From positions 1 through 42,619 of IMG/VR virus record IMGVR_UViG_3300042923_000463: a stretch of 42,619 nucleotides of DNA; one strand, given 5' to 3'. Shown in pieces: positions 19,670-28,559 of this stretch. The notes below the pieces were generated by a model. The model did no database searches. It had not been told where the DNA came from and saw only the letters and a program-made list of their open reading frames with translations. The position numbers and the translations under genes are program-made. Origin of the DNA: a virus. Positions within the stretch are counted from its first letter, which is position 1. The number at the start of each line of letters is the position of its first letter.

Positions 19670-20697
19670 TAGATGAGCCCTTTCACGGAGATGTTAAGCG
19701 TTGCGTATGGCCATGGTACAGGAGACATGCGCGCGCTGATAAGGCCAAATACGGTCAGCCATTCGAATAGGTTTTTGCCGCTGCCGATCACCACCACTGG
19801 CACGCCGAGCACGTCCTTGATCGTCTGCAGCACCGCGCCGGCCTCCTCATTCTCCATCACCGTTGTGATCGACATGCCGGTGGCGTTCGGGCGCTTCGTC
19901 ACCCGGGTGTTGCCGAACGCGTCTTGCTTGATGACGCTGAAGTCTTGCGGCTCCACGCTGGCGTCGCGCTGGGGGATACCCACGGGTCGTAGATCGCCGA
20001 TAGCGAACATGCCCAGCTTGACGTCACCGGTGGCGCGGCGTAGGGTGAGCACGATCTCCGAATCGCCGTATGGATCGAGACCGACGCGGATGACCTGGCG
20101 TAAGGGCTTGAAACGGTCAAAGAAGTATTCGTAGTAATCGGCCGGCTGCGAGCCCTCAAGCGGGGTATCCACCTCGTCATAGATGATCTGGCCGCCGGGC
20201 GCCGCGCGCACCCGCACATCCATCTCGTCCGCGTCGACGCCGAACAGCGCGAAGCCGTTGAAAGCGCCGGGGCGCAGGGTTATCACTAGGGGCGAAGCTG
20301 CGGACGTCTGGCTGTTGACCAGGCCGTCGAACATCGCGGCGCGGTTCGTCGGTCCAATGTCCAGCCACCAGGTGCCGACACCAGCCGCAGTGGTCTGGTT
20401 CACTTGCAACGATGGATCTTTGCCGACGTTGTTATCCTTCAGGCTCTCGTAGACCCGATGCGTGCTTGCCAGGTAGACGCGATCCCCTGTATCGTATGAA
20501 GTCGCGTTCGTCCATGCCGGGTTCGTGTCCTCGGCCAGCGCCACGCCGCCCGCGGTGATCGATGTGATAGCGCCCGGTGTGCCGAGGATATCCACCGGCA
20601 CAAGCACGCTGCACGCGTCTTCGAACTCGTCGTAGAGCGATACGAATTCGCCGGGTGCGGGCTGCGTTGGTGCGGTGTACGGGATGGCGATTGGCAC
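19669..20697 (-). CDS. Distal tail protein with carbohydrate-binding-like module, 342 aa
   Basis: The GTG start at 20697 follows the tailspike stop. Residues about 60-115 (WTNATSYDTGDRVYLASTHR, VYESLKDNN, WWLDIGPTNR) resemble a CBM5/12-like fold as found in phage tail proteins. The rest includes DYYEYFFDRF and VGLDPYGDSEIVLTLRRATG and has no clear family. It lies between tailspike and fibre, so it is probably a baseplate or tail-tip component. Confidence 0.65.
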   Translation of the reverse strand: MPIAIPYTAPTQPAPGEFVSLYDEFEDACSVLVPVDILGTPGAITSITAGGVALAEDTNPAWTNATSYDTGDRVYLASTHRVYESLKDNNVGKDPSLQVNQTTAAGVGTWWLDIGPTNRAAMFDGLVNSQTSAASPLVITLRPGAFNGFALFGVDADEMDVRVRAAPGGQIIYDEVDTPLEGSQPADYYEYFFDRFKPLRQVIRVGLDPYGDSEIVLTLRRATGDVKLGMFAIGDLRPVGIPQRDASVEPQDFSVIKQDAFGNTRVTKRPNATGMSITTVMENEEAGAVLQTIKDVLGVPVVVIGSGKNLFEWLTVFGLISARMSPVPWPYATLNISVKGLI

Positions 20698-20700
20698 GGG

Positions 20701-22389
20701 TTACGCCGTCGTGTTGTTGGTGACCAGGCCGAGCGCTGCTAACGCTGCAGCGATCGACGCGACCGCGGCATTACCGCCCGCGGAGCCTGTTATGGCCGGT
20801 TTGGCCACCGGCGCGGTGCCGTAGAAGCCCACATTGCCGTCGAACCGGAACGCGGAAGCGGCGTTGATGATGCCGGTGCCCCGCGCTATCAGCCTCAATC
20901 CAGCGTTGGCCTCCCCGAACCCCCGCACACTAGCGGGCACGCCTGTGGTAGCAGGTTCAAATCGAACGTAATTAACCGCCCCCGGCACGTGAATCGCCAC
21001 GAATGCCAGAACACCTTGCGAACCTGTGTAGCCGACAATATCCGCGGCCCCTTTTGAACTCATGCGAAATTGGATATCTGGATCGGGGCCCTCAGGAAGG
21101 GTAACTGGGTTAGCGCCCGAAGCGGAAGCCTGTTTCACCACATAGTTGACGTTCACGGCGCCACCCGGGACAAGAGCATTTCCGCCGCAATCCAGATTGG
21201 CCACCCCACTTCCTACATTCACCACCTTGCCGACTGTCTGCCGCTTGAATTCCATGCCGTCGACGTTGCCGATAGTAAAGGGCGTGTCGCCCGCATATAT
21301 CCAGCCATCCGTCATCGAAACACCAACGCACGTTCCGACGAAAGCAATATCGTTTACCTTGTTGTATTCGATGTAACAGTTCTTTATACTTACTGACGTG
21401 CAGTTGTTAAGCGAGAAAGCCTGATAATTTACTTCAAAATCTGTATTATCGAGAATAAGATTGTTAGATGCGACTTCAAAAGATACCGCAGGTTTACTGT
21501 TAATAATGCCGCAAGAGTAAAACTTGGAGCCCTCAAGATTAGCGTGGTGCGCCGAGGTGGTGAACTTAATAGCCTCCGATGCTGCAACGTCGAAAGTACA
21601 ACTAATCCTAACGGCGTAGCTGCTTGCAAAACTCATCGGGTTATCCTGGCCTTGGAGCGTGACGTCGCGGAATACAAAGGCATTCGCGTTCGTCGCCTTG
21701 ATCCCCGAGGTGCGCCCCGTTAGCGCGGGCGACACCATAAAATCGCGGAACACCGAACCGTAAGCGTTATTAGACGAAGTGGTTATCTCGAAAATATAAC
21801 CAAACGCCGTGGCTCCAAAGAACTGCGTGGCCTTTCCATCCCCAAAAAATACAAGGCTTTTTGCCAGATTCAGCAGTACCGGCGCGGATAGCCTGTACCG
21901 ACCGCCCGGCGCAAATACGGCTGCGCCGTTAGGCCGATTCTGCGCCGCCGAGACCGCTGCCTGCACGGCGTACTGTACGTCGAGGGCACCTACCCCATTC
22001 AGCACGTCAAGGCGTTGCTCTTCCGTCATGAAGTCCAAGACGCTAAGAACTTCGCGGGATTTACTCTCGAGACTACGGGGCACCGCGCCGCCACCGGCTT
22101 GGATAAAGGCCAGCATCTCGGCGCCGTTATCTTGGGGATCGAACAACACCATTTCCCGGCCTTCATATTCCGTCCCGTCCGGGGGCTCGATGCGTGTGGT
22201 GTAACGGCCATTGGCCGCGTAGAAAACGTAGCGGCCGTTCTGGTCGGTGTATGTCGGGTTCGATACCGGCGTCAGGCCATTGTCGGAGAACAGTTGTGCA
22301 AGCGAGCCGTCGTCGGCAAAGACTCGAATGGCCACGCCGGGCAGGGCGTTGCCCTTGAGATCAATGATGGTGTCGCTGCTTTGTTCCAT
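20701..22389 (-). CDS. Right-handed beta-helix tailspike, 562 aa
   Basis: The N-terminal 80 residues (DLKGNALPGVAIRVFADDGS, TYTDQNGRYVFYAANGRY) form an Ig-like or carboxypeptidase-regulatory-like module that should attach to the virion. The middle (about 130-400) has the Asn-rich periodic strands of a pectate-lyase-type beta-helix (NNLILDNTDFEVNYQAFSLN, NCTSVSIKNCYIEYN). It ends in a short conserved tail (FYGTAPVAKPAITGSAGGNA). It is probably a receptor-binding, polysaccharide-degrading spike. Part of the helix is unusually AT-rich. Confidence 0.8.
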   Translation of the reverse strand: MEQSSDTIIDLKGNALPGVAIRVFADDGSLAQLFSDNGLTPVSNPTYTDQNGRYVFYAANGRYTTRIEPPDGTEYEGREMVLFDPQDNGAEMLAFIQAGGGAVPRSLESKSREVLSVLDFMTEEQRLDVLNGVGALDVQYAVQAAVSAAQNRPNGAAVFAPGGRYRLSAPVLLNLAKSLVFFGDGKATQFFGATAFGYIFEITTSSNNAYGSVFRDFMVSPALTGRTSGIKATNANAFVFRDVTLQGQDNPMSFASSYAVRISCTFDVAASEAIKFTTSAHHANLEGSKFYSCGIINSKPAVSFEVASNNLILDNTDFEVNYQAFSLNNCTSVSIKNCYIEYNKVNDIAFVGTCVGVSMTDGWIYAGDTPFTIGNVDGMEFKRQTVGKVVNVGSGVANLDCGGNALVPGGAVNVNYVVKQASASGANPVTLPEGPDPDIQFRMSSKGAADIVGYTGSQGVLAFVAIHVPGAVNYVRFEPATTGVPASVRGFGEANAGLRLIARGTGIINAASAFRFDGNVGFYGTAPVAKPAITGSAGGNAAVASIAAALAALGLVTNNTTA

Positions 22390-25300
22390 TAGACGGTCTC
22401 CACGGCCAGCGAGTTACCGCCGGCAGATACTTGGTTGAACTGCTGCGCCAGCTGCTCGATGGCTGCCGCCGTGCGCGCGGTGTTTTCTTCCATTCGCTGA
22501 TTGATCGCCGCTTGGTCGCCGCTGGCTGCTGACATTGTACCGGACTGTTGCGGATTGTAAATGCTACCGGTGCGGGCGGCGTACTCCGCGCTGTTCCGGA
22601 TATCCTGCTCGATGTTCGCCAGGCTGGCACCGTTCTTCAGCAGGTCCAGGTAGTAGGACAGGCCGGCGGCGTCGCTGGTGCGCCCCAGCACACTGTTGTA
22701 CAGGGCTTCGATCTGCGTTTGCCCGGTGACGCTCGGTTGCCCGCCAATGGTCGGGTTTTGCAGCGCGCTGCCGATGCTGGCGGCGAAGTTGTTGAACGCA
22801 TCGATGAGCGGCTGCACCTGGCCGATCCCGTTGATGGCGTCGATCTGCTGCTGTGCCTTCGTCAGCATCTCGTCGTACTTCTCCATCTGCGCGTTGAACA
22901 TCGACTGCGCCGCGGTCTTCTGGTCTTGCAGAGCGATAAGCGTACGCTGTGCCACCGACAGTTCGGTGTCGGTGATGCCGGCCAGTTCCTCGATGCTGTT
23001 CTGCGTGCGCAGCTGCGCGCGCTGGTAGTCTACCATGCTGCTGAACTGGTCTGCCGTATCGATCGCCACCGCTGCCAGTGCATCCTTCAGGTCGTCCGCT
23101 TTCGGTAGTACGCCGCTCGCGCGCGCGATGGCCAGTGCCGCAGTGATTTGCGCGTCCGCTGCGGCCCTCCGGCTGGAGGACTGCATATCCGACACCCCGG
23201 CCACGTTTGCGCCTCGCAGGGCAGCGGAAAGGGCCTGCAAATCGGTGATCTTCGCCGTGGTGGTATCGATGCTGGCCTGGATGCCTGCCATCAGCTTGGT
23301 GAACGACTTCTGCACGCCGTCACGCTCGGCGTCCACCGAGCGGCGCAGTTCGTTGAACATGGCGCCGGCGGTGGACTGGAGCAGCGCTACGGCGTTTGCG
23401 GCTGCCTCGGCGGCGGCCTGCGCTGCGGCTTCGGCGGCATCCTTGGCCGCTTGTGCTGCGCTCACCTGGGCAGCTGCGATCTGCTCCGTGTAGCTGGTCA
23501 CTTGGGCGAACGCGGGCGCCAGCGCCAGCAGCGCGGCATACGTCCGCGCGCCGGCCTCGGTGGTCAGCCCGCCGCCGTTCACCAAGTCCATCACCGCACC
23601 CTTGAACTGGTCCGACGTTTTCACGCCGGCATAGCCCAGCGCGGCCAGCTGGTCGGCCACGGCCTTTTGCACCGGGGCCATCTGCTCGGCTTCGGTGAGG
23701 AAGTTCTGCGCAAAGAAGGTGGTCTGCGTGGCCAAGGCGTCTACACCGCCCGCCAGAGCGATAAGCCGGGCGCGGGCTTCGATCGATGCGTTGCCCAGCG
23801 TGCCGAAAGCCTTGGTGCCGTCCACCCCGATCATCTGGAATACGGCGTTCACCGATTGGAACTCGCCGGCCAAGCGCTGCAAGGTGGCGCTGGCGGTCTC
23901 CCCGGTCTGCGCGAACGTAGCGATGTTCGGGATCAGATAGGTGGCCAGATCGTCACCCAAGGTGGCGAACAGCTGCTCGATCTGCGCTTGGCGCTTCGTC
24001 GCGTCCTTGTCGAAGGTGATTTCGAATGCCTTGCTGAAGTCACCCAGCTTCTCGGTGCTGACACCCAGGGTTTGCGCAAGGCCACCAGTCACCGCCTTGA
24101 TCTGGTTATAAACCTCGGTCAGCCCGGCGTCGAACTCACTGCTGCTGTACTGTCCAGCCTTGTAGCGCGAATCGCTACGGAATACGCCGCCCTTCTCCAG
24201 GATATTGGCGAAAGTGCCGGTGTTCACGCCCCGGCCATCGAAGGAGCCGAAAAGTCCCTCAGACTCCACAACCGGATTTGCGCGGCCGAACAGCTTGGCA
24301 AACACCGCTTGCCCCGAGAAGATATTGGCTGCGGTGTTGGACAGGCCGATGCCCCGGAAAATCTTGTCCACCATCTTGATACCCGAGCCCAGGCCCAGAG
24401 GATCCTTCACGCTGCCGTTCTGGATATCGAAGCCCTGCTTGAAGAAGCCATTGGCCGCGTTCATGCCGGCGATGATCCACCCGATGATCGGGATCGCCGA
24501 TGCCGCAGTGGCGCCCGCGCCAGCGGCCGTACCGCTGGCCAAGCCGGTCCCCGCAGCCCCGGACATGCCGGCGCCGAACGATGCCACCGCGGTGGATCCG
24601 AACGTGGTGCCAAGCTGCGTGATCATCGTGCCCAGTGAACTGGCGATGCCGGTAGAGAAGCCGGAGTAAATCGTCTTGCCGATCGACAGCAGGCTGGACG
24701 CGCTGCCCAAGAGACCGGAACCGCCCGACGATCCGCCGCCGAATGCGCTTGCAATCGAGGACAGACCCCCGCCGCTCGATACGCTGCCTTCCAGGTTGAC
24801 GATCCATTTCTTGAGCGTCTGCTGATACAGCCACTCGAAGAAGATATTTTTGAAGGTGTCTTTGAGGCGGGTGGCCGCGTCCTTACCGCCGTCCAGGATG
24901 GATACGAAGGTCTGGTGCGCGGTGTCTTCGATGGACTTCCACAGTTCGCGCTGCTGCTCGAGATCCTGCACGTTGGCGATCGCGTCCGCGCTGCGCTGCT
25001 TGGCCTCGATGATTTTTTCGAGCCGCTGGATCTCGTCATAGTCCAGGCCCTCGGTCTTGGCCCGTTCCAGATTGTCCTGCGCGCGCACCACTGCCAGTTC
25101 GGCAAGGGCTGTCTTCGTCATGCCGAAGGTGCGGGCCAGTTCCTCGTTGGCGTCCGCTTCCTTGACGGCCGTTTCCACGTCCTTGTCGCGCTCGGCCGCT
25201 ACCTGCTTCATGAACTTGGCCAGGTCGTCGGCACCTTTCGCCGCGCGCTTGTTCGATTCCTCGATTTCCTTATTCACCCGGGCGGTGTCTTCGCTCGCGC

Positions 25301-26576
25301 CCAGCACCTCGATCAGCATGCGGTAGTAGCCTTCTTCGGCCGCCGTAAGTTTCACCTTACCGCTGGCCAAGCTTTGATCCAACGCCATTGCCAGCTTCTG
25401 GCTTTCGGTCAGCTTGGCCAGGCCGGCCGCCTCGCGGTCGCTTTCCGAGATCTTGCCTTGGATGGCATCTATCAAACCTTGATAGGCATCGGCCTGCCTC
25501 TTGGCGTCCTTGCTGGTGGTGTTGGCCGCCACGGTGCCTGCGTTGGTCGACGTCACCAGGGCTTGGACCACCTCCCCGCCAGCGCCTGTCCACACGTCGC
25601 CGATCGTCTTGGCCGTGCTGGTGAAGACGTCTTTCATATCGGCCTGCCAAGCGTGGCCGATGTTCATGGCTTGCTTGAATTCCAGCTGGAACAGTGCGAC
25701 AAGCTGCGCGCCCAGCATGCCGATCGTTTTGCCGGCCACGTTGAACACCTGGCTGATCAACATGCCCGCGGTGTATATCAGCTTAAACCCGGTACCGATC
25801 ACATCGGCCGCGCCGCGCACTTTGTCACCGGTGGTGATGAACTGCAGCATGGAGCCGGTGAGGGAATTCAGGGTGGGGAGCAACTGAGCGGCTACCTGGC
25901 GAGCGACGCCCTGTGATGCCGCGCCCATCAAATCGAGCGTATCGTTGAAGTCGCCGGCGGCGTTGACCGTCTTTTCGTCGAACGTCAAGCCGAGCTTTTC
26001 GGCCATCTCGTTCATTTCGCGCAGGCCCTCGCTGCCCTCGTTGAGCAGGGGTATCAGTTCTGCGCCGCTCTTGCCGAACAGTTCCACCGCCAAAGCGGTC
26101 TTGGCCGTGCCATCCTGCATCGCCGAGAACGCATCGGCGGAATCGCGCAACACGTCCACGTTCGTACGCAAGTTGCCGTTGGCGTCGCGCGTCTTGATAC
26201 CGAGCCGGTCGAACTCCTTACCGCCGTCTGCGATTTTCTTGGATAGCTTGATCATGGCCCCCTCGAAGGCGCCGGCTTCCGTGCCGCCCTTCTGGAACCA
26301 CATCTGCAGACCGGCAATGTCCTTGATGGCGATGCCGGTGCGCTGGGAGATATCAGATACTGCATCGGTGGCGTCGATGGCGCCCTTTATCCACCCGGCA
26401 AATGCGCCAGCTGCCATGCCGACAGCCAGCGCACCGAGTGCTTTTGTTGCGGTGTTCACGGAATCGCGGATTCCGTTCATGGCGCCGCCTACCGTCTGGC
26501 GGGCTTGCTCCATGTCCTGCCGGAGTTGCGCGATGTTGGCCGCCAATCGGATTTCAATGTCGCTGACGATTGCCAT
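22389..26576 (-). CDS. Tape measure protein with C-terminal DUF4214, 1395 aa
   Basis: Sets tail length, and the tail shaft assembles around it. The N-terminal 200 residues (IRLAANIAQLRQDMEQARQT, then a hydrophobic segment ALGALAVGMAAGAFAGWI) are typical. Long coiled coils and Ala-rich helices follow, with a hydrophobic segment near the middle (AIPIIGWIIAGMNAANGFF). Near residues 1285-1335 IEALYNSVLGRTSDAAGLSY and YLDLLKNGASLANIEQDIRN form a DUF4214 domain, unusual in a tape measure. At roughly 0.15 nm per residue the tail would be about 200 nm. Confidence 0.92.
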   Translation of the reverse strand: MAIVSDIEIRLAANIAQLRQDMEQARQTVGGAMNGIRDSVNTATKALGALAVGMAAGAFAGWIKGAIDATDAVSDISQRTGIAIKDIAGLQMWFQKGGTEAGAFEGAMIKLSKKIADGGKEFDRLGIKTRDANGNLRTNVDVLRDSADAFSAMQDGTAKTALAVELFGKSGAELIPLLNEGSEGLREMNEMAEKLGLTFDEKTVNAAGDFNDTLDLMGAASQGVARQVAAQLLPTLNSLTGSMLQFITTGDKVRGAADVIGTGFKLIYTAGMLISQVFNVAGKTIGMLGAQLVALFQLEFKQAMNIGHAWQADMKDVFTSTAKTIGDVWTGAGGEVVQALVTSTNAGTVAANTTSKDAKRQADAYQGLIDAIQGKISESDREAAGLAKLTESQKLAMALDQSLASGKVKLTAAEEGYYRMLIEVLGASEDTARVNKEIEESNKRAAKGADDLAKFMKQVAAERDKDVETAVKEADANEELARTFGMTKTALAELAVVRAQDNLERAKTEGLDYDEIQRLEKIIEAKQRSADAIANVQDLEQQRELWKSIEDTAHQTFVSILDGGKDAATRLKDTFKNIFFEWLYQQTLKKWIVNLEGSVSSGGGLSSIASAFGGGSSGGSGLLGSASSLLSIGKTIYSGFSTGIASSLGTMITQLGTTFGSTAVASFGAGMSGAAGTGLASGTAAGAGATAASAIPIIGWIIAGMNAANGFFKQGFDIQNGSVKDPLGLGSGIKMVDKIFRGIGLSNTAANIFSGQAVFAKLFGRANPVVESEGLFGSFDGRGVNTGTFANILEKGGVFRSDSRYKAGQYSSSEFDAGLTEVYNQIKAVTGGLAQTLGVSTEKLGDFSKAFEITFDKDATKRQAQIEQLFATLGDDLATYLIPNIATFAQTGETASATLQRLAGEFQSVNAVFQMIGVDGTKAFGTLGNASIEARARLIALAGGVDALATQTTFFAQNFLTEAEQMAPVQKAVADQLAALGYAGVKTSDQFKGAVMDLVNGGGLTTEAGARTYAALLALAPAFAQVTSYTEQIAAAQVSAAQAAKDAAEAAAQAAAEAAANAVALLQSTAGAMFNELRRSVDAERDGVQKSFTKLMAGIQASIDTTTAKITDLQALSAALRGANVAGVSDMQSSSRRAAADAQITAALAIARASGVLPKADDLKDALAAVAIDTADQFSSMVDYQRAQLRTQNSIEELAGITDTELSVAQRTLIALQDQKTAAQSMFNAQMEKYDEMLTKAQQQIDAINGIGQVQPLIDAFNNFAASIGSALQNPTIGGQPSVTGQTQIEALYNSVLGRTSDAAGLSYYLDLLKNGASLANIEQDIRNSAEYAARTGSIYNPQQSGTMSAASGDQAAINQRMEENTARTAAAIEQLAQQFNQVSAGGNSLAVETV

Positions 26577-27078
26577 TGCGCTTATCCTTTTTCTGGTTTC
26601 GTTCTTCTGCTTCGGCCTTGGCTACAGCCTTCATCTGCTCCAGGTTGCGCGCGCTTTGCTGCTTGCGCACCCATCGCCACTGGTTCGCGGCGCCGCGGTA
26701 CGGCGGTTCTGCACCCCATTCCTTGGCCTTGTGCATCTCCATGTGGTAGATGCGGGACAACTGGATCAGCGCCCGCATTTCCCATGGCTCGAACTCCAGG
26801 CCCAGCACATATTCCCAGCCGGGGATATCCTGGGGCTCGATGGCCGCGCCGTTCTTCACCGGTCCAAGCTCCATCAGGAATTCGACCAGGTGCCCGCCGA
26901 AGCCGAGCGGTGGAAGTAGAACGGTGCTGCCGGTTGCTTCTATCTGCTCACGCCGGATCGGCTCCGGCGCTCTATCCTGCTCGGGCTTCTTCGGGTTCTT
27001 CGGCCACTCGGGCGAGGTGTTCAGCCATGCGACGTATCGCACATACTCGCCCAGTGAATCCGTTAGCCCGCGTAGAAG
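26554..27078 (-). CDS. Tail assembly chaperone, T part of the G-T frameshift product
   Basis: This frame has no good start of its own (a GTG at 27042 lacks a Shine-Dalgarno) but is open back to the slippery site at 27078-27084. It supplies 174 residues (VAWLNTSPEWPKNPKKPEQD and onward to NGNRQRH) to the fusion, giving a 307-residue G-T protein. In lambda the G-T protein bridges tape measure and tail tube. Its stop lies 23 bp inside the tape measure gene. Confidence 0.85.
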   Translation of the reverse strand, partial: LLRGLTDSLGEYVRYVAWLNTSPEWPKNPKKPEQDRAPEPIRREQIEATGSTVLLPPLGFGGHLVEFLMELGPVKNGAAIEPQDIPGWEYVLGLEFEPWEMRALIQLSRIYHMEMHKAKEWGAEPPYRGAANQWRWVRKQQSARNLEQMKAVAKAEAEERNQKKDKRNGNRQRH

Positions 27079-27476
27079 TTTCCCCGGTCAGTATGGTACT
27101 TGTCGACCGCCGCGGCGACGTGGCCCATGAGCGGGTCCATGTAGATCGCGCGCAGCGCTTCGTTGCCGGTCTTGCCTTCGTACTCCAGGCCCTCGGCGTT
27201 GGTGCCGCGCGTGATCGCCATCAAGAACTTGGCGCGGTCCTTGATCTCGTCCATTTCGTCACGGGTGGATTTCTTGCCGGCCATCTGCGAGAACACCTCG
27301 GACTTCTGCGCCTTCTGGTATTCGTGCAGCGCGCGCATGGCCTCCTTGGTGCCGGGGCTGGCAACCGTGATAGTCCAGGGCTGGCCGTTATCCAGGAGGA
27401 TTACCTCTCCTTTTGCATCGGGGATTTCGCACGTGCCTTCTTCGGCAATTTTGTACTTGCTGGGATTGAAGCTCAT
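27063..27476 (-). CDS. Tail assembly chaperone G, 137 aa
   Basis: The unshifted product, between tail tube and tape measure genes. MSFNPSKYKIAEEGTCEIPD begins a small domain, and a helical part follows (KEAMRALHEYQKAQKSEVFS). ATG at 27476 with GAAAGG six bases upstream, inside a 13-mer that is exactly complementary to the loop of the upstream hairpin. Expression is probably controlled there. Confidence 0.85.
   Translation of the reverse strand: MSFNPSKYKIAEEGTCEIPDAKGEVILLDNGQPWTITVASPGTKEAMRALHEYQKAQKSEVFSQMAGKKSTRDEMDEIKDRAKFLMAITRGTNAEGLEYEGKTGNEALRAIYMDPLMGHVAAAVDKYHTDRGNFYAG
27078..27084 (-). promoter_or_regulatory. Programmed -1 frameshift site, G GGA AAC
   Basis: In the zero frame the codons read CGG GGA AAC TTC; the heptamer GGGAAAC has the X XXY YYZ form. 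After a one-base slip GGA re-pairs as GGG and AAC as AAA, entering the 175-codon T frame. The zero-frame stop is four codons later. Lambda uses GGGAAAG at the same place in its G gene. Confidence 0.85.
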
Positions 27477-27482
27477 TTCATA

Positions 27483-27558
27483 CCTTTCGAGAGGGATGGC
27501 ACCAGAGCCCGCCGCGCGCTCCCTCTCGAAAGGATTGTCCGCGCGGCGGGTCGGTGCC
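27483..27558 (-). promoter_or_regulatory. Hairpin whose loop is complementary to the Shine-Dalgarno of the tail chaperone
   Basis: On the minus transcript an outer stem (27553-27558 with 27498-27503) and an 11-bp inner stem (27540-27550 with 27508-27518) enclose a 21-base loop holding CCTTTCGAGAGGG. Fourteen to thirty bases further on, CCCTCTCGAAAGG (27483-27495) includes the Shine-Dalgarno of the 27476 gene. The two 13-mers are exact reverse complements. No T-run follows the stem, so this is not an intrinsic terminator. Confidence 0.75.
27521..27533 (+). repeat. CCCTCTCGAAAGG motif, copy 2 (loop copy)
   Basis: Sits in the loop of the hairpin above, antisense to the leader copies. It is inverted relative to the copy at 27483-27495. 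Confidence 0.7.
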
Positions 27559-27584
27559 CAGTTACGCCCGAGTGGGCGAATTCG

Positions 27585-28085
27585 TTACGGGGTGGTGTCT
27601 TCCACTGGCACCACCGGGGTGGCCGCGGCGATCGTGTCGGACTGGCGCAGCAGCGTCATCGTGCCGGTGCGGGCGTCGTTGTTGCCGCCCCCGGCTTCCT
27701 GGAACGTCGACACTTGGGCGCTGAAGTACGACACGCCGTTGTTCTGGTCGACCACTGCGAAGCCATACATACCATAGCCTTCGCTGGCTGCTGCTGCGGT
27801 GATCTGGCCAGGTTCTTCCGGCAGCCACACCACCGGGAAGTCGGACGAGCCGAAGGTGAATTCGCCCTTCTTCTCGCGGCTGCGGCCGGAGCTGACCACG
27901 GACAGCGTGGAGTTGGTGTACGAGCGGCCGTTGTAGGTGCCCACACTGGTGATCGTGATCTCTTCGGCGCCGGTGCCAAAGAAGGTTTCCCATGCGGCTT
28001 CGGTGTTCGTGGCAGGGCGCCCTACCTTGATGAACAGCCGCGTACCGGCATAAGTTTCGTAGTCGTCTTCAAATTCCAATGGCAT
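27585..28085 (-). CDS. Major tail tube protein, 166 aa
   Basis: The start at 28085 has AGGAG at good spacing; the frame stays open further upstream without a start signal. The protein (FEDDYETYAGTRLFIKVGRP, VGTYNGRSYTNSTLSVVSSG, FGSSDFPVVWLPEEPGQ) is a beta-rich tail tube subunit by content and position between tail terminator and tail chaperone genes. The C-terminus is Pro/Val-rich (AAATPVVPVEDTTP). Confidence 0.8.
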   Translation of the reverse strand: MPLEFEDDYETYAGTRLFIKVGRPATNTEAAWETFFGTGAEEITITSVGTYNGRSYTNSTLSVVSSGRSREKKGEFTFGSSDFPVVWLPEEPGQITAAAASEGYGMYGFAVVDQNNGVSYFSAQVSTFQEAGGGNNDARTGTMTLLRQSDTIAAATPVVPVEDTTP

Positions 28086-28151
28086 CTTGCTCTCCTGTGT
28101 AAAAGCCCGCTCGCGGAGTGCGATACGGGCGGGCTGAAGCATTCCGGTATT

Positions 28152-28559
28152 TTAGTTTGCTTCCATGAAAGTTACCATAAAATCCCGCGATTGCTCGTAA
28201 ATCTTGTCATCACTCGGGGGGATCTCCGGCCCGACACCCCATTGCAGGACGCTGTTGACGCGCCACTGGCCGACCGTGCCGGAGTGCACGCCGGCGCCAA
28301 GCTTGCACGCCAGCAGGATATCTTTCATCTGGCGATAGCTGGACGCGTACACCGTCACCTGGACGCGCGAGCGGATCATCGTTTTCGACAGGCGCCGCGC
28401 CGTGGTTATGTCTTCGGTGTTGCTGATCTCGGAGATGCCGATAGCTGGCAACACGGTGCCTTGCTGAACGATTCCCGCGATGATCCGCGCCGCCGGCACC
28501 AGGGCGGTTATCTCGCCGCGCGAGACCAGCAGTGCGCGCATGATGGCGGTGCTGCTCAT
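28152..28559 (-). CDS. Tail terminator / tail completion protein (DUF3168-like), 135 aa
   Basis: IMRALLVSRGEITALVPAAR at the start, with GISEISNTEDITTARRLSKT and VTVYASSYRQMKDILLACK, fits the tail-completion (gpU-like/DUF3168) fold. It caps the tail tube and sets the head-side joint. Position between gp10-like protein and tail tube is typical. The start overlaps the previous stop (ATGA). Confidence 0.75.
   Translation of the reverse strand: MSSTAIMRALLVSRGEITALVPAARIIAGIVQQGTVLPAIGISEISNTEDITTARRLSKTMIRSRVQVTVYASSYRQMKDILLACKLGAGVHSGTVGQWRVNSVLQWGVGPEIPPSDDKIYEQSRDFMVTFMEAN

Noticed and set aside
23148-24638. Open plus-strand frame of about 500 codons
   Set aside because: Antisense shadow of the tape measure gene with no start signal and no domain.
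27498-27558. Intrinsic terminator between tail tube and tail chaperone
   Set aside because: The stem is strong but no T-run follows on the minus strand; the loop complementarity to the Shine-Dalgarno suggests another role.
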